Source: Helicobacter sp. 11S03491-1 (lineage in GTDB: Bacteria > Campylobacterota > Campylobacteria > Campylobacterales > Helicobacteraceae). From it: 64,000 nt of DNA. Both the position numbers and the translations under genes were made by a program. Below are positions 1 to 10,491 of this stretch, piece by piece (the stretch's first letter is position 1; every line of letters begins with the position of its first letter). The notes under the pieces are model-generated. The model was not told the origin of the DNA and made no database searches. It saw only the letters and a program-made list of their open reading frames with translations. The stretch covers positions 1 to 64,000 of the forward strand of contig NZ_MLAO01000008.1 in the NCBI RefSeq assembly GCF_002272835.1, given 5' to 3'.

Positions 1-139
1 AAAAAATTCTGCCCTCAAGGATTTGAATTTATCTCAAACCCTGGCTAAGGTAAACCTCACTCAAAGCAGTGTGGGGAATATTACTTCAGCTTCAGGTAAT
101 GCCCAAGCTTTTTTGAAGATTGATAATGTTGAAGGGTAA
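1..139 (+). CDS. C-terminal end of an unidentified protein (cut by window start)
   Basis: An open frame enters at the left edge (codons start at base 2) and stops at TAA 137-139, giving about 45 residues. The peptide is polar and helical-looking (Ser, Asn, Gln rich; it ends in FLKIDNVEG). The heptad-like spacing of hydrophobic residues faintly recalls the C-terminal coils of flagellin or FlgL-type filament proteins, but the match is too weak to name it. It converges on the minus-strand sensor gene, whose stop lies 2 bases away, so the two genes share a 3' boundary. No start or domain is visible. Confidence 0.5.
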   Translation, partial: KNSALKDLNLSQTLAKVNLTQSSVGNITSASGNAQAFLKIDNVEG

Positions 140-141
140 TT

Positions 142-1551
142 TCAAGCTTTTTTGTCTTTGGTATTGCTTTTAATCTCAGTATCTACACCGGTATTTTTAC
201 AATTTAGACAGTGAGTATAAATATAAATGGATTTATCAATAGAATCATTTAATTTCTCAAGTTTTTTAGTAATATTAATAAGTTCGTCGCCAGATTGGAT
301 GGCAATGTATTCACTCATTCCAATTTCTTTATAGATTTTTTCTTTATCTTCTTGGCTTAAGTCTTTTTCTTCCATATGCGCTTTGATTTCTGTGCTAATA
401 TTTGAGATTTCATTATGGATTTGTTCACCAAGTTTTTGAGCAAGAAGAGAGTTTTCTTTAGTTTTTTTAATACGTTGGATAAAATCATTGATATTTCTAC
501 TTGCTTGTGCAAGCTCTGTATCCTCATCAATTTTAATGGGCGGAGGATTGTCAATGCTGAGTTCCTTGGAATATTCCAGGAAGTTTTTAATTTGTTTTTT
601 AGCCCAAAAAGCAGTAAATAAAAGCCCAAATATGACTACTAGAATCATTGCAACTGCGACATATTGAAAGACATGGAATATCAATTCTGTTTTTATGATA
701 GCTTTGTCATAAATACTATAAATATTTTTAAGATTTTCTATGAGTTCTCCTCCATAATCATTAATCTTGTCCAAGGATGTATTGAGGACTTCTTGATTTG
801 TTAAAACCTGATGGATATAGGAGGCGTATTCTTGCCAAAAATCATAATTTTGTTTGATGGCATTATATAAATGTTGGTTGGTTTTATAAATAGGGGAAGT
901 GTAGAAATCTAAAATTACAGATTGATATGCCTCAAAAGATCTAAAAAATTCATTGTAAATTTCTTTTTCTTGAGTATTTGTATAAACGGTGAGTTGATAA
1001 GACATTCTTTGAGAAAGCATTCTTTGCTTACCTGCCAGATTGATTTGTGCTTGTGAAAATTTGGCTTTAAGCATTTCTTTAACAATATTATCACTCAGAT
1101 CCAAGAGTTTTTTATTGTGTGCGGTAAGAAACTTTTTGGCAACAAATAAATTAGCTCCGGCAATTTGATAAGATCGGATATTGCTATTAAACATTTGCCA
1201 TTGTGTGTGCAACTCATCAAATAGTCTTTTAGCATTTTTTTTATCTAGCCAAAAAAAGCTATCAATATTATCTTGATAATATAAAGCATTAAATTTTTCT
1301 TCAAATTTTTTCATTTCTTGATTAAGTTCATTAAAATCTTTACTATTTTTATAGTTACGTAAATATGTCTCTTTAAGTATGGTTTGAGAAAGACGTATTT
1401 GTTGGTTGAAACTATTGAGAATACCGCTTAAGGCAAGATTTTCTTTGTTAAGATAAATATTAGTAGTCATCACAATGAATACTACGATAAAAGTAGTCCC
1501 TGCAATTGCAGCAAGTCTGGAGGAAATGGGGTTTTTAAAAGCGAGTTTCAT
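142..1551 (-). CDS. PilJ/NarX-type membrane sensor without an output domain
   Basis: A protein of about 469 residues with a transmembrane helix at about 12-30, a long periplasmic helical region, a second membrane helix at about 292-317 and a cytoplasmic tail. The periplasmic part carries NLAGKQRMLSQRMS (about 171-184), the P-box-like signature of the PilJ/NarX sensor family that in NarX contacts nitrate. The tail has no histidine kinase, GGDEF or methyl-accepting signalling domain. It is a helical stretch ending near a Cys-x-x-Cys motif (HCLNCKN) about 22 residues from the C-terminus. I chose the ATG at 1551 because AGGA sits just upstream; a longer frame would run back into the Crp-family gene, whose stop is 7 bases away. 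Co-transcription with that regulator suggests a shared sensing task, perhaps nitrogen oxides or redox; this is inference. Confidence 0.75.
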   Translation of the reverse strand: MKLAFKNPISSRLAAIAGTTFIVVFIVMTTNIYLNKENLALSGILNSFNQQIRLSQTILKETYLRNYKNSKDFNELNQEMKKFEEKFNALYYQDNIDSFFWLDKKNAKRLFDELHTQWQMFNSNIRSYQIAGANLFVAKKFLTAHNKKLLDLSDNIVKEMLKAKFSQAQINLAGKQRMLSQRMSYQLTVYTNTQEKEIYNEFFRSFEAYQSVILDFYTSPIYKTNQHLYNAIKQNYDFWQEYASYIHQVLTNQEVLNTSLDKINDYGGELIENLKNIYSIYDKAIIKTELIFHVFQYVAVAMILVVIFGLLFTAFWAKKQIKNFLEYSKELSIDNPPPIKIDEDTELAQASRNINDFIQRIKKTKENSLLAQKLGEQIHNEISNISTEIKAHMEEKDLSQEDKEKIYKEIGMSEYIAIQSGDELINITKKLEKLNDSIDKSIYIYTHCLNCKNTGVDTEIKSNTKDKKA

Positions 1552-1558
1552 TTTATTC

Positions 1559-2224
1559 CTATATTTTGTAAATTTCTTGTAATCTATTTTTATCAATAAT
1601 ACAAACACTGCCGTTCTCATTGGTCTCTATAATGCCATCTGTTTTAAGTTTTTTGAGAATTCTGGAAAGTGTTTCAGGTTGGATATTAAGCCGATAGGCA
1701 ACTTCTTGACGTTGTATAAAATTAAAACGATAGAGATTTTTATCTAGCATATAGGCAAGTTTTGCAATTGCATCAAAAACAATATCACGCATAATGATTT
1801 CATTAAGTACCGCATTTTTACAAACAATTTGCTGGGATAGATTTAAAAATAAATCATTATTTTGTTTGGCAAGATCTATAAGTTTTTTATAATCAATACT
1901 TAAAACTTCGCTATTTTCATAAACACAAGCATTACCAAAAGTTTCCAATTGGGTAAAACCAATATCATTGATAGCCAAAAAATCATCCTTATCTTCTTTA
2001 GAGGCATAGATACTATAGAGATATTTTTTATTACCAAAGCGATCGAATTTATAAATATTAATCGATCCGCTTAATAAAAACAAAACATGATCCAGTATAT
2101 CTCCTTCATAAAATAAAATAAAATCTTTTGGATAGAATTTGATTTTACTAAAATTTTGCACAATGCCCAAAAGCGAATCATCAATATTTTTAAATAAAGA
2201 GAGAGTTTTTAGCTTTTGTATCAA
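1559..2224 (-). CDS. Crp/Fnr-family transcription regulator
   Basis: A 221-residue protein with an N-terminal cyclic-nucleotide-binding-like beta roll (about 10-115), a dimer helix, and a C-terminal winged helix-turn-helix in which QEVAYRLNIQPETLSRILK is the recognition unit. The N-terminus lacks the four-cysteine iron-sulfur signature of classical Fnr, so it is not a standard oxygen-sensing Fnr. In size and layout it resembles the small Crp-family regulators of epsilonproteobacteria, for example the nitrosative-stress regulator NssR of Campylobacter. It is the first gene of a two-gene unit with the PilJ-type sensor. The ligand is unknown. Confidence 0.8.
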   Translation of the reverse strand: MIQKLKTLSLFKNIDDSLLGIVQNFSKIKFYPKDFILFYEGDILDHVLFLLSGSINIYKFDRFGNKKYLYSIYASKEDKDDFLAINDIGFTQLETFGNACVYENSEVLSIDYKKLIDLAKQNNDLFLNLSQQIVCKNAVLNEIIMRDIVFDAIAKLAYMLDKNLYRFNFIQRQEVAYRLNIQPETLSRILKKLKTDGIIETNENGSVCIIDKNRLQEIYKI

Positions 2225-2436
2225 TGTAAAAACCTCTGGTGTGATTTTCTAAAAAAACTTGCAAACCCTCTAAAATCCTTGAACTTTGAAATTCCGGCTA
2301 TCATAGTATAAAAATACAATTTCTGATTTTCCAAATCTTTTTGTTGTATCTTGAAAATATTACAAATTTCTAGCATTTTTCTTCTTTTAAATAGGAATTC
2401 TTAAAAGGCTATTAGATTTTTTGTTATTTATTAAGA

Positions 2437-4998
2437 CTATAGGCTAAAATTTTCCATTAAATTAAAATTTAAATATTTATAAATATTTTCTTTTTTGTGA
2501 TCAAGCTTTTGAGGGACTAATTTGAGGTATTCATCTGCGCTTGGAATTCTACCCAACAAAGCGCATACCGCACCAAGTTCAGCGCTTCCTAAATATACTT
2601 GCGCTCCTTTGCCCATACGATTATCAAAATTTCTTGTAGAAGTAGAAAATACAACAGCATTGTCTTTTACTCGTGCTTGATTCCCCATGCAGAGACTGCA
2701 GCCGGGGACTTCCATCCTTGCACCTGCAGCGCCAAATATTGAGAGATAACCTTCTTTTGTGAGTTGTTTTTCATCCATCTTTGTGGGGGGAGCTATCCAT
2801 ACTCTTGCGGGTGAAACACCTGTCCCTTTGATAATCTCTCCAAAAGCCCTAAAATGACCAATATTGGTCATACAACTTCCAATAAAGACTTCATCAATAT
2901 TATGTGGTCTTTGGGGATTAAGAAGAATCTCACTTAGAGTAGCTACATCATCCGGATCATTAGGACAAGCTAAAATAGGCTCTTTTATATCTGCCAAATC
3001 AATTTCAATAATGGCAGCATATTGGGCATCTTTGTCAGGTTGAAGCAAAACAGGATTGTCAATCCATTGACGCATTTTATCTGCGCGACGCTTCAAGGTT
3101 GTAGCATTTTGATAGCCATCAGCAATCATTTTTTCTATCAGCTCAATATTGGATTGCAAATATTCAATAATGGGTTCTTTGTTAAGTAAAATACTACAAG
3201 CCCCGGCGCTTCTTTCTGCGCTTGCATCGCTAAGCTCAAATGCTTGCTCCACTTTAATATCTCCTAAGCCTTCAATTTCCAAAATCCGTCCATTAAAAAT
3301 ATTTTTCTTTCCTTTTTTTTCTACGGTAAGTAAGCCTTGTTTGATCGCATAATAAGGGATTGCATTGACCAAATCTCTAAGTGTGATCCCTGCATTTAGT
3401 TTGCCTTTGAAACGCACCAAAACAGATTCCGGCATATTCAGGGGCATTGAACCTGTTACAGCTCCAAAGGCTACAAGCCCGCTTCCTGCAGGGAAACTTA
3501 TGCCAATAGGGAATCTGGTGTGGCTATCTCCTCCTGTGCCTAATGTATCCGGGAGACACATACGATTGATCCATGAATGGATAATGCCATCTTTTGGACG
3601 GAGTGCAACTCCTCCACGTGTGGTCATAAACTCAGGAAGGCTTGCTTGCAAACTAATATCAGCAGGTTTGGGATATGCAGCAGTATGGCAAAAACTTTGT
3701 AAAACAAAATCAGCATTAAAACTCAAACTTGCCAATTCTTTAACTTCATCCCTTGTCATGGCTCCTGTTGTGTCTTGACTTCCCACGGTGGTAACTATAG
3801 GTTCGCAATAAGTCCCTGCTCGTATTCCTGTTAAACCACAAGCTTTTCCTACGATTTTTTGTGCTAAGGTATAGCCTTTATGTGTGTCTTCCGGAATGAC
3901 AGGTTTCCCAAAGACTTCAGATTCCCCCAGTCCTAAGAATTTTCTTGCTTTGTTAGTTAATCCTCTGCCGATAATAAGTGAAATACGACCGCCTGCTCGT
4001 ATTTCATCAACAATAGTATTGGGTGTGAGGGTAAAGTTGCTGATTGTTTTGTTGTCTTTTTCAATGATGCCTTTGTAGGGATAGATTTTGATAATATCAC
4101 CTTCTTTCATGTCTTTGACATCAGCGATAATAGGCAATGCCCCGCTGTCTTCGCAAGTATTGAAAAAAATCGGTGCAATCACCCCTCCAATCACTACCCC
4201 GCCGGTTTTTTTGTTGGGAACATAGGGGATTTCATGCCCAAAATGCCACATAATAGAGTTGCAAGCTGATTTTCTTGAGCTCCCTGTTCCAACCACATCT
4301 CCTACATAGGCTACAGGAATACCTTTGGATTTGATATTTTTAAGACGTTCTTCATAATTATCGATGCGGTTTTTAAGCATGGCTTTGGCATGTAAAGGAA
4401 TATCACTCCTGCTAAAAGCATCGCTTGCCGGACTAAGATCATCCGTGTTGGTCTCTCCATCAATTTTTAACACGCACATTTCCATGGTTTCCGGGAGTGG
4501 AGGTCTGTTTAAAAACCACTGTGCATCCGCCCATGAGTGGATAATTTCTTTTGCAAAAAGATTCGTTTTGCTAAGGGCGGCAATTTCATCAAATCCTTCA
4601 TATACAAGTAAAGTATATTTTAATGCTTCTGCGGAGGCTTTAGCAATAGCTTCATTGGTATGTTTAATCCCCTCAATGAGATATTTTACATTATACCCTC
4701 CAAGCATAGTGCCTAAATACTTGATAGCTTCTAGGGCAGAAATATCTTTACATATAACTTCTTCTTTGGCAATTTTGCCTAAAAATTCAGCTTTTACCTT
4801 CGCCCCTTCATCAACGCCCGGACTTACTCGCTCAATCAAGAGTTCTTTGGCAAAATCTCTGTCCTCTTTGCTTGCAGAAACATCTTTTAGAATTTCAATT
4901 ATATTTTTTACTGCTTCTGCATTTAGGGGTAGTGGAGGGATACCCTCTTGTTCTCGGATATTTTGTGTTTGTTTGTAATCGCTAATAAAATTTTGCAT
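2437..4998 (-). CDS. acnB: Aconitate hydratase B
   Basis: A bifunctional aconitase B of 853 residues that interconverts citrate and isocitrate in the TCA cycle. The order is that of AcnB: a helical N-terminal HEAT-like region, the swivel domain ([15 protein letters not shown] nearby), then the catalytic domains. The 4Fe-4S ligands are visible as SCMTN and [12 protein letters not shown] towards the C-terminus, and the active-site region [12 protein letters not shown] is intact. The chosen ATG at 4998 has a strong GGAAGGAG ribosome site 6 bases upstream; an in-frame start 14 codons earlier lacks one. The gene stands alone, with about 200 bases on either side. In other bacteria AcnB that has lost its cluster can bind mRNA; nothing here tests that. 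Confidence 0.97.
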   Translation of the reverse strand: MQNFISDYKQTQNIREQEGIPPLPLNAEAVKNIIEILKDVSASKEDRDFAKELLIERVSPGVDEGAKVKAEFLGKIAKEEVICKDISALEAIKYLGTMLGGYNVKYLIEGIKHTNEAIAKASAEALKYTLLVYEGFDEIAALSKTNLFAKEIIHSWADAQWFLNRPPLPETMEMCVLKIDGETNTDDLSPASDAFSRSDIPLHAKAMLKNRIDNYEERLKNIKSKGIPVAYVGDVVGTGSSRKSACNSIMWHFGHEIPYVPNKKTGGVVIGGVIAPIFFNTCEDSGALPIIADVKDMKEGDIIKIYPYKGIIEKDNKTISNFTLTPNTIVDEIRAGGRISLIIGRGLTNKARKFLGLGESEVFGKPVIPEDTHKGYTLAQKIVGKACGLTGIRAGTYCEPIVTTVGSQDTTGAMTRDEVKELASLSFNADFVLQSFCHTAAYPKPADISLQASLPEFMTTRGGVALRPKDGIIHSWINRMCLPDTLGTGGDSHTRFPIGISFPAGSGLVAFGAVTGSMPLNMPESVLVRFKGKLNAGITLRDLVNAIPYYAIKQGLLTVEKKGKKNIFNGRILEIEGLGDIKVEQAFELSDASAERSAGACSILLNKEPIIEYLQSNIELIEKMIADGYQNATTLKRRADKMRQWIDNPVLLQPDKDAQYAAIIEIDLADIKEPILACPNDPDDVATLSEILLNPQRPHNIDEVFIGSCMTNIGHFRAFGEIIKGTGVSPARVWIAPPTKMDEKQLTKEGYLSIFGAAGARMEVPGCSLCMGNQARVKDNAVVFSTSTRNFDNRMGKGAQVYLGSAELGAVCALLGRIPSADEYLKLVPQKLDHKKENIYKYLNFNLMENFSL

Positions 4999-5195
4999 TC
5001 TATCTCCTTCCAAAGAATTAATTCCTAATTTTAATTCCATATTTCTTTGACATGATAATCAATTTTTGCTTAACAATGATAATAAAAACCTCTAAGATTT
5101 TATTTTCTATAGAAGTTATTACTCTTCATTATTTTTGATAAAAATTTATAAAATTAATGAGATTTTAGCTTTTGGGATCTTGAGGAATAAATGTA

Positions 5196-6329
<1,134 letters not shown>

Positions 6330-6342
6330 TTAAACCTTTTGG

Positions 6343-6348
6343 TATAAT
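6343..6348 (+). promoter_or_regulatory. Sigma-70 -10 element for the 6.4-13.9 kb operon
   Basis: A perfect TATAAT box at the left end of the 83-base divergent spacer between tgt and the COG3400-type gene. It would start transcription near 6355, leaving a leader of about 55 bases. No clear -35 hexamer is seen, which is usual for Helicobacter vegetative promoters. Confidence 0.5.
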
Positions 6349-6409
6349 GATAGACCTTATTTGATTCACAAGGGAAACTTAAAAAATATAAAATCTAAAA
6401 GGGGCATTT

Positions 6410-7837
6410 TTGAAAAAAATTGTTTTAATTGCTGATGGAATTGTAGCAAAAAAATTTTTGGAGACAGTGTTAGAAAAATATTTTAGCAACAATCTTTACA
6501 TCGTTATTTTAAAAGATTCAAATTTTCTCCCTGATAAAATTCCCAGTACATTTAATTTCCAAGTTTTTGATCCAACATCTTCTTATAGGCTTCTAAATGC
6601 TATAGATAATGATATTAGTGATGTGTTTGTTGTTATGGAGAATCCAAAAGAACGTGAGATTGTCTATGAAATTATTAAAAGCAGGCATAAAGATATTCGG
6701 ATTGTTTTGAGCGCTTATGAAGATGAAATTACATTGCCTAAAATTTTTGAAGACGATAAGGTTGTTTTGATTGATGAAGCAAAAACTATTGCCGGAAGAT
6801 TGGTTGCGAGACTTCCAAATGTGCCTTTAATCCCGCAGGGTTTCGGTCTGGAGCAGGGTGAAGTAATGGAGATTGGAGTGCCCTTTGGGAGTGTATTTGC
6901 TTATCGTCATATCGGTTCTATCCAACAAAAAAATTACAAAATTGTAGGGCTTTATCGGAGTGGTGAATTTATACTAAGCAGTTATTCGATTGTTATCCAA
7001 CCTACTGATGTTTTATTGGTTGCCGGAGATCCAAAAGTGCTTGATAATGTTTATCGTCAGATAAAAAGTGATATCGGTCAATTTCCTGCTCCTTTTGGAA
7101 AAGATATATATGTTTATGTAGATACCCTTTTACAATCAGAGAAATCTGTAATGCGTGATATCCAACAAGCTTTATATATTCATAGACATATTAGAAGTGA
7201 TAAGCTTTTTATACGCGTTTTAAATCCTGCTAATTTTGAATTACTTAGAAAAATAAAATCCCTAGATGAAGCCGATGTGAATGTGTCTTTAGATTATCAA
7301 GGATCCAATTTTAGTCGCAAGCTTAAAGAAGATAGCCAAAAAAAGATTGGTTTAGTTGTAATTGGTAAAGAAATTTTTAGTTCTCGTCATCGTCGCAAAG
7401 CGTTATTTAAAATTACCACACCTGTGTTAAAAACATGCCCAAGAGGAATAGAATCCGTAAAAGAAAGCGTGGTTATTTTAAATGAAGAAATGAGTAAGGA
7501 GGAAAATATTTCATCAATTATTTTTGATATTTCTATTCAAATGAAATTAGAGATTATGTTGTATGATTTTGATCCTGATGGACATTATCAGACTCAAATT
7601 GCCCAAGATTATGAAAATCTTGCACGTATTTTTGACAAAAAAATCAAACTCAATCGTACCAATTCTAAAAATCCGATTTTATTTTTGAAAGAAACTAAGC
7701 AACCTGTATTGCATGTTTTGCCTTTTGAAGCATGCATTACAAGAACTCGATTTTTTTGGTTTGCTTCTACAAAAGTGGAAAAAATATCTTTTATGCTGGA
7801 TAATAACCCACAGATTTTTATACCTATTACAGAATGA
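6410..7837 (+). CDS. COG3400-type protein with TrkA-N/TrkA-C-like domains
   Basis: A protein of 475 residues. The first about 130 residues look like a Rossmann TrkA-N-type nucleotide-binding fold (MKKIVLIADGIVAKKFLE, with VFVVMENPKEREIV further on). Residues about 155-215 look like a TrkA-C (RCK-C) ligand-binding domain ending in DVLLVAGDPKVLD. The remaining about 250 residues match no family I know. TrkA/RCK modules usually gate potassium channels or transporters, but no channel is encoded next to it. H. pylori has the same uncharacterised gene between tgt and aroB. It starts with ATG and overlaps the longest possible aroB frame by 4 bases. Confidence 0.65.
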   Translation: MKKIVLIADGIVAKKFLETVLEKYFSNNLYIVILKDSNFLPDKIPSTFNFQVFDPTSSYRLLNAIDNDISDVFVVMENPKEREIVYEIIKSRHKDIRIVLSAYEDEITLPKIFEDDKVVLIDEAKTIAGRLVARLPNVPLIPQGFGLEQGEVMEIGVPFGSVFAYRHIGSIQQKNYKIVGLYRSGEFILSSYSIVIQPTDVLLVAGDPKVLDNVYRQIKSDIGQFPAPFGKDIYVYVDTLLQSEKSVMRDIQQALYIHRHIRSDKLFIRVLNPANFELLRKIKSLDEADVNVSLDYQGSNFSRKLKEDSQKKIGLVVIGKEIFSSRHRRKALFKITTPVLKTCPRGIESVKESVVILNEEMSKEENISSIIFDISIQMKLEIMLYDFDPDGHYQTQIAQDYENLARIFDKKIKLNRTNSKNPILFLKETKQPVLHVLPFEACITRTRFFWFASTKVEKISFMLDNNPQIFIPITE

Positions 7838-7860
7838 AATCATTCAATGAAAGTGAAAAA

Positions 7861-8904
7861 ATGAAAACAATACTCCTTCGCACTCAAAATAAAGAATATC
7901 CTATTAAAATTGGTAACCTTGAAAATATTACTCACAAAGGAAAGGTGCTTGTAATAAGCAATCCAAAAGTTGCCGGATTGTATTTAGATAGGTTATTAAA
8001 ACACATTCAAGCTGATGAAGTTTATGTAAGCATTATTCCGGATGGTGAAAATTATAAGACTTTAGAAACCCTTCAAGATATTCTTGAAGTTGCTTTTAGT
8101 TCCAGATTGGATAGAAAATCTTTGATGATAGCTTTAGGTGGGGGTGTAGTGAGTGATATGGTTGGATTTGCAAGTGGGATTTATCACAGAGGGATTGATT
8201 TTGTAAGTGTCCCTACAACCTTACTTGCTCAAATAGATGCATCAGTAGGAGGAAAAACAGGGGTTAATAATCAATTTGGAAAAAATCTTATAGGTGTTTT
8301 TCATCAACCCAGCGTGGTTTATATTTGTCCTGATTTTCTCTCAAGCTTGCCCCCCAGAGAGTTTAGAGCCGGTGTGGCAGAAATGATTAAAATGGCAGTT
8401 TGTTTTGATGAGGATTTGTTTGTTTTTTTGGAACAAAATAGCCTTGATAACCCCCACCATCTTCAAACTGCTATTGCTAAGTGTATTGAGATTAAAGCTA
8501 ATGTTGTATCTATGGATGAGAGAGAAGAAGGGATTCGTGCAGCACTTAACTATGGACATACATTTGGACATGTTATTGAGAATGAAACTAATTATTCGCA
8601 GTTTTTGCATGGCGAGGCTGTGGCTATTGGAATGAAAATGGCAAACCAATTGGCTTTGAGTTTGGGATATTTAGATGAGAAAGAATTTCAGAGAATACAT
8701 GCGCTTTTAGAAAAATATAGTTTGGATTTAAAATATAGTATTGAAGATATAGAGGCATTTTACGATAAGTTTTTTTTAGATAAAAAATCTCATCATCAAA
8801 AAATTAAATTTATTTTGCCCAATAGTATTGGCGATAAGATAATATGTGATAATATATTAAAAAAAGATATTTTAGAGATTCTGAAGAAATGGAGCAAGAC
8901 TTGA
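7861..8904 (+). CDS. aroB: 3-dehydroquinate synthase
   Basis: Second step of the shikimate pathway: DAHP to 3-dehydroquinate, NAD- and zinc-dependent. It shows the NAD-binding glycine run GGGVVSDMVGFAS, the substrate loop KTGVNNQFGKN and the metal site GHTFGHVIE. I chose the ATG at 7861 (347 residues) because MKTILLRTQNKEY fits the usual AroB N-terminus and has a GAAAG site. The ATG at 7834, which overlaps the previous stop, would add nine residues and has no ribosome site. The end overlaps the MscS-family gene by 16 bases. Confidence 0.95.
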   Translation: MKTILLRTQNKEYPIKIGNLENITHKGKVLVISNPKVAGLYLDRLLKHIQADEVYVSIIPDGENYKTLETLQDILEVAFSSRLDRKSLMIALGGGVVSDMVGFASGIYHRGIDFVSVPTTLLAQIDASVGGKTGVNNQFGKNLIGVFHQPSVVYICPDFLSSLPPREFRAGVAEMIKMAVCFDEDLFVFLEQNSLDNPHHLQTAIAKCIEIKANVVSMDEREEGIRAALNYGHTFGHVIENETNYSQFLHGEAVAIGMKMANQLALSLGYLDEKEFQRIHALLEKYSLDLKYSIEDIEAFYDKFFLDKKSHHQKIKFILPNSIGDKIICDNILKKDILEILKKWSKT

Positions 8905-10490
8905 GAATTGTTTTTTTAGTTGGCTTATTGGTCGGATTAATTTATGGGGCAAATAACATTGTTGCAGTCCAAAATTTAAAATCTGAAATTGAAAGTATTG
9001 ATAAAAAAATTTTGTCAAACAATAGTATTTGGCTTAAAAAATATGATAATTTCGAAACCTATCACCGAATTTATGCTGAAATTGAAAGTATTAAAAAAGA
9101 ACTCAAGAATTTAAAAAGTTCAAAAAATACAGATTTGCTTAAAATCAGCTCTCTTAATTCCAGATTAGAGACCCTGGAACGTCAAGAGGAATTGTTAGAT
9201 GAATACAAAAACAATCCTTTTAAAGAACTTATTGAAAAACCTCAAATTATTGATATTCCTAATATTTCTAACCCATTTGCTATTATTGGAGGTATTTCTT
9301 TTATCAAAAATTTAGAGAATCAAAAAGCCCTTCTGAGAAAAAATCAAAAAAATCTTGAAGGGATTTTAAAAGATTTGGATCAAAAATATTTGCTTTTAAA
9401 AGAACTTTCTGTTTTAGAGAAGACAAAACAGACCACCCAAGAAATACAGCAAATCAGAACAAAGCGATTAGAGCTCCAAAGCGCTCAAAATATTCTCAAT
9501 ACAACAATGGATATTTATAATAAAGATGCCGATGATATTATCGCAAAATTGACTTTGCAAATTAAAGCACAGATATTTAAATTAATTGTTATTGGTTTGG
9601 CTATTGTTATTAGCATTGGTTTGGCTTTGGTATTAAAAGTATTTGTTAGACGCTATATTCATGATAATGAACGTGCTTACACAGCTAGTAAAATTATCAA
9701 TTTTTTTAATATCAGTATTATTATTTTGATTTTGTTATTTGCATATTTGGAAAATGTAACTTATCTGGTTGCGGTACTTGGGTTTGCTTCAGCCGGATTG
9801 GCGATTGCCATGAAAGATTTGTTTATGAGCATTTTGGGTTGGTTTGTAATTGTAATTGGAGGGAGTGTGCATGTAGGGGATAGAATACGCGTCAGCAAGG
9901 AAGGAAATTCTTATGTGGGAGACGTACTGGATATTTCTATGCTACGTATTACTATGCATGAAGATGTAACACTAACGACATATTTAGAGAACAGACGTGC
10001 AGGACGAATTGTTTTTGTACCTAATAATTATATTTTTACAACGATGTTTGCTAATTATACTCATGGAGGGATGAAAACGGTTTGGGATGGGATAGATTTT
10101 AGCATTACTTTTGATTCTAATTATAAAAAAGCTTTGGCTATTGCCTCAGAAGTGGCAACAAAATATTCTAAAGGTTATACAGAAATTACTCGCAAACAAA
10201 TGAACAAAATGAGGGATAAATATTCTTTAAGAAATGGCAACATAGAGCCTAAAACCTTTAGTCTCATTGAAGCAAATGGAATAAAAATCTCAGTTTGGTA
10301 TCAAACAAATGCTTATTCTACACTCACGCTTCGGAGCACTATTTCAGCAGAAATTATCGATTCTCTTTTGCAAGAGCCTGATATTTTTATAGCTTATACA
10401 ACAACTAAATTAGTCAAAGATGGAACAGATGGATTTGGAAATAAGCCAAGCAAGATCCAAAATATACCTTTAGATGATGAGAAAGATTAA
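8889..10490 (+). CDS. MscS-family mechanosensitive channel
   Basis: A 533-residue membrane protein. A hydrophobic signal-like segment (about 5-20) is followed by about 200 residues of charged, coiled-coil-like periplasmic sequence, then three membrane helices (about 225-330). The pore-lining helix AVLGFASAGLAIAMKDLFMS is typical of MscS, and a cytoplasmic beta domain follows. It probably acts as an osmotic safety valve in the inner membrane. The C-terminal part (about 390-533) contains an insertion before the usual closing beta strands. It overlaps aroB and is followed at once by mtaB. H. pylori has a homologue at the same place. Confidence 0.88.
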   Translation: MEQDLRIVFLVGLLVGLIYGANNIVAVQNLKSEIESIDKKILSNNSIWLKKYDNFETYHRIYAEIESIKKELKNLKSSKNTDLLKISSLNSRLETLERQEELLDEYKNNPFKELIEKPQIIDIPNISNPFAIIGGISFIKNLENQKALLRKNQKNLEGILKDLDQKYLLLKELSVLEKTKQTTQEIQQIRTKRLELQSAQNILNTTMDIYNKDADDIIAKLTLQIKAQIFKLIVIGLAIVISIGLALVLKVFVRRYIHDNERAYTASKIINFFNISIIILILLFAYLENVTYLVAVLGFASAGLAIAMKDLFMSILGWFVIVIGGSVHVGDRIRVSKEGNSYVGDVLDISMLRITMHEDVTLTTYLENRRAGRIVFVPNNYIFTTMFANYTHGGMKTVWDGIDFSITFDSNYKKALAIASEVATKYSKGYTEITRKQMNKMRDKYSLRNGNIEPKTFSLIEANGIKISVWYQTNAYSTLTLRSTISAEIIDSLLQEPDIFIAYTTTKLVKDGTDGFGNKPSKIQNIPLDDEKD

Positions 10491-10491
10491 T

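Noticed and set aside
1-139. Flagellar FlgL or flagellin C-terminus
   Set aside because: Only a vague coiled-coil resemblance over 45 residues; the ending does not match the usual LSLLxYL or NVLxLLQ forms.
4364-4978. 204-codon plus-strand frame inside acnB
   Set aside because: It is antisense to highly conserved AcnB codons, has no start signals and no family.
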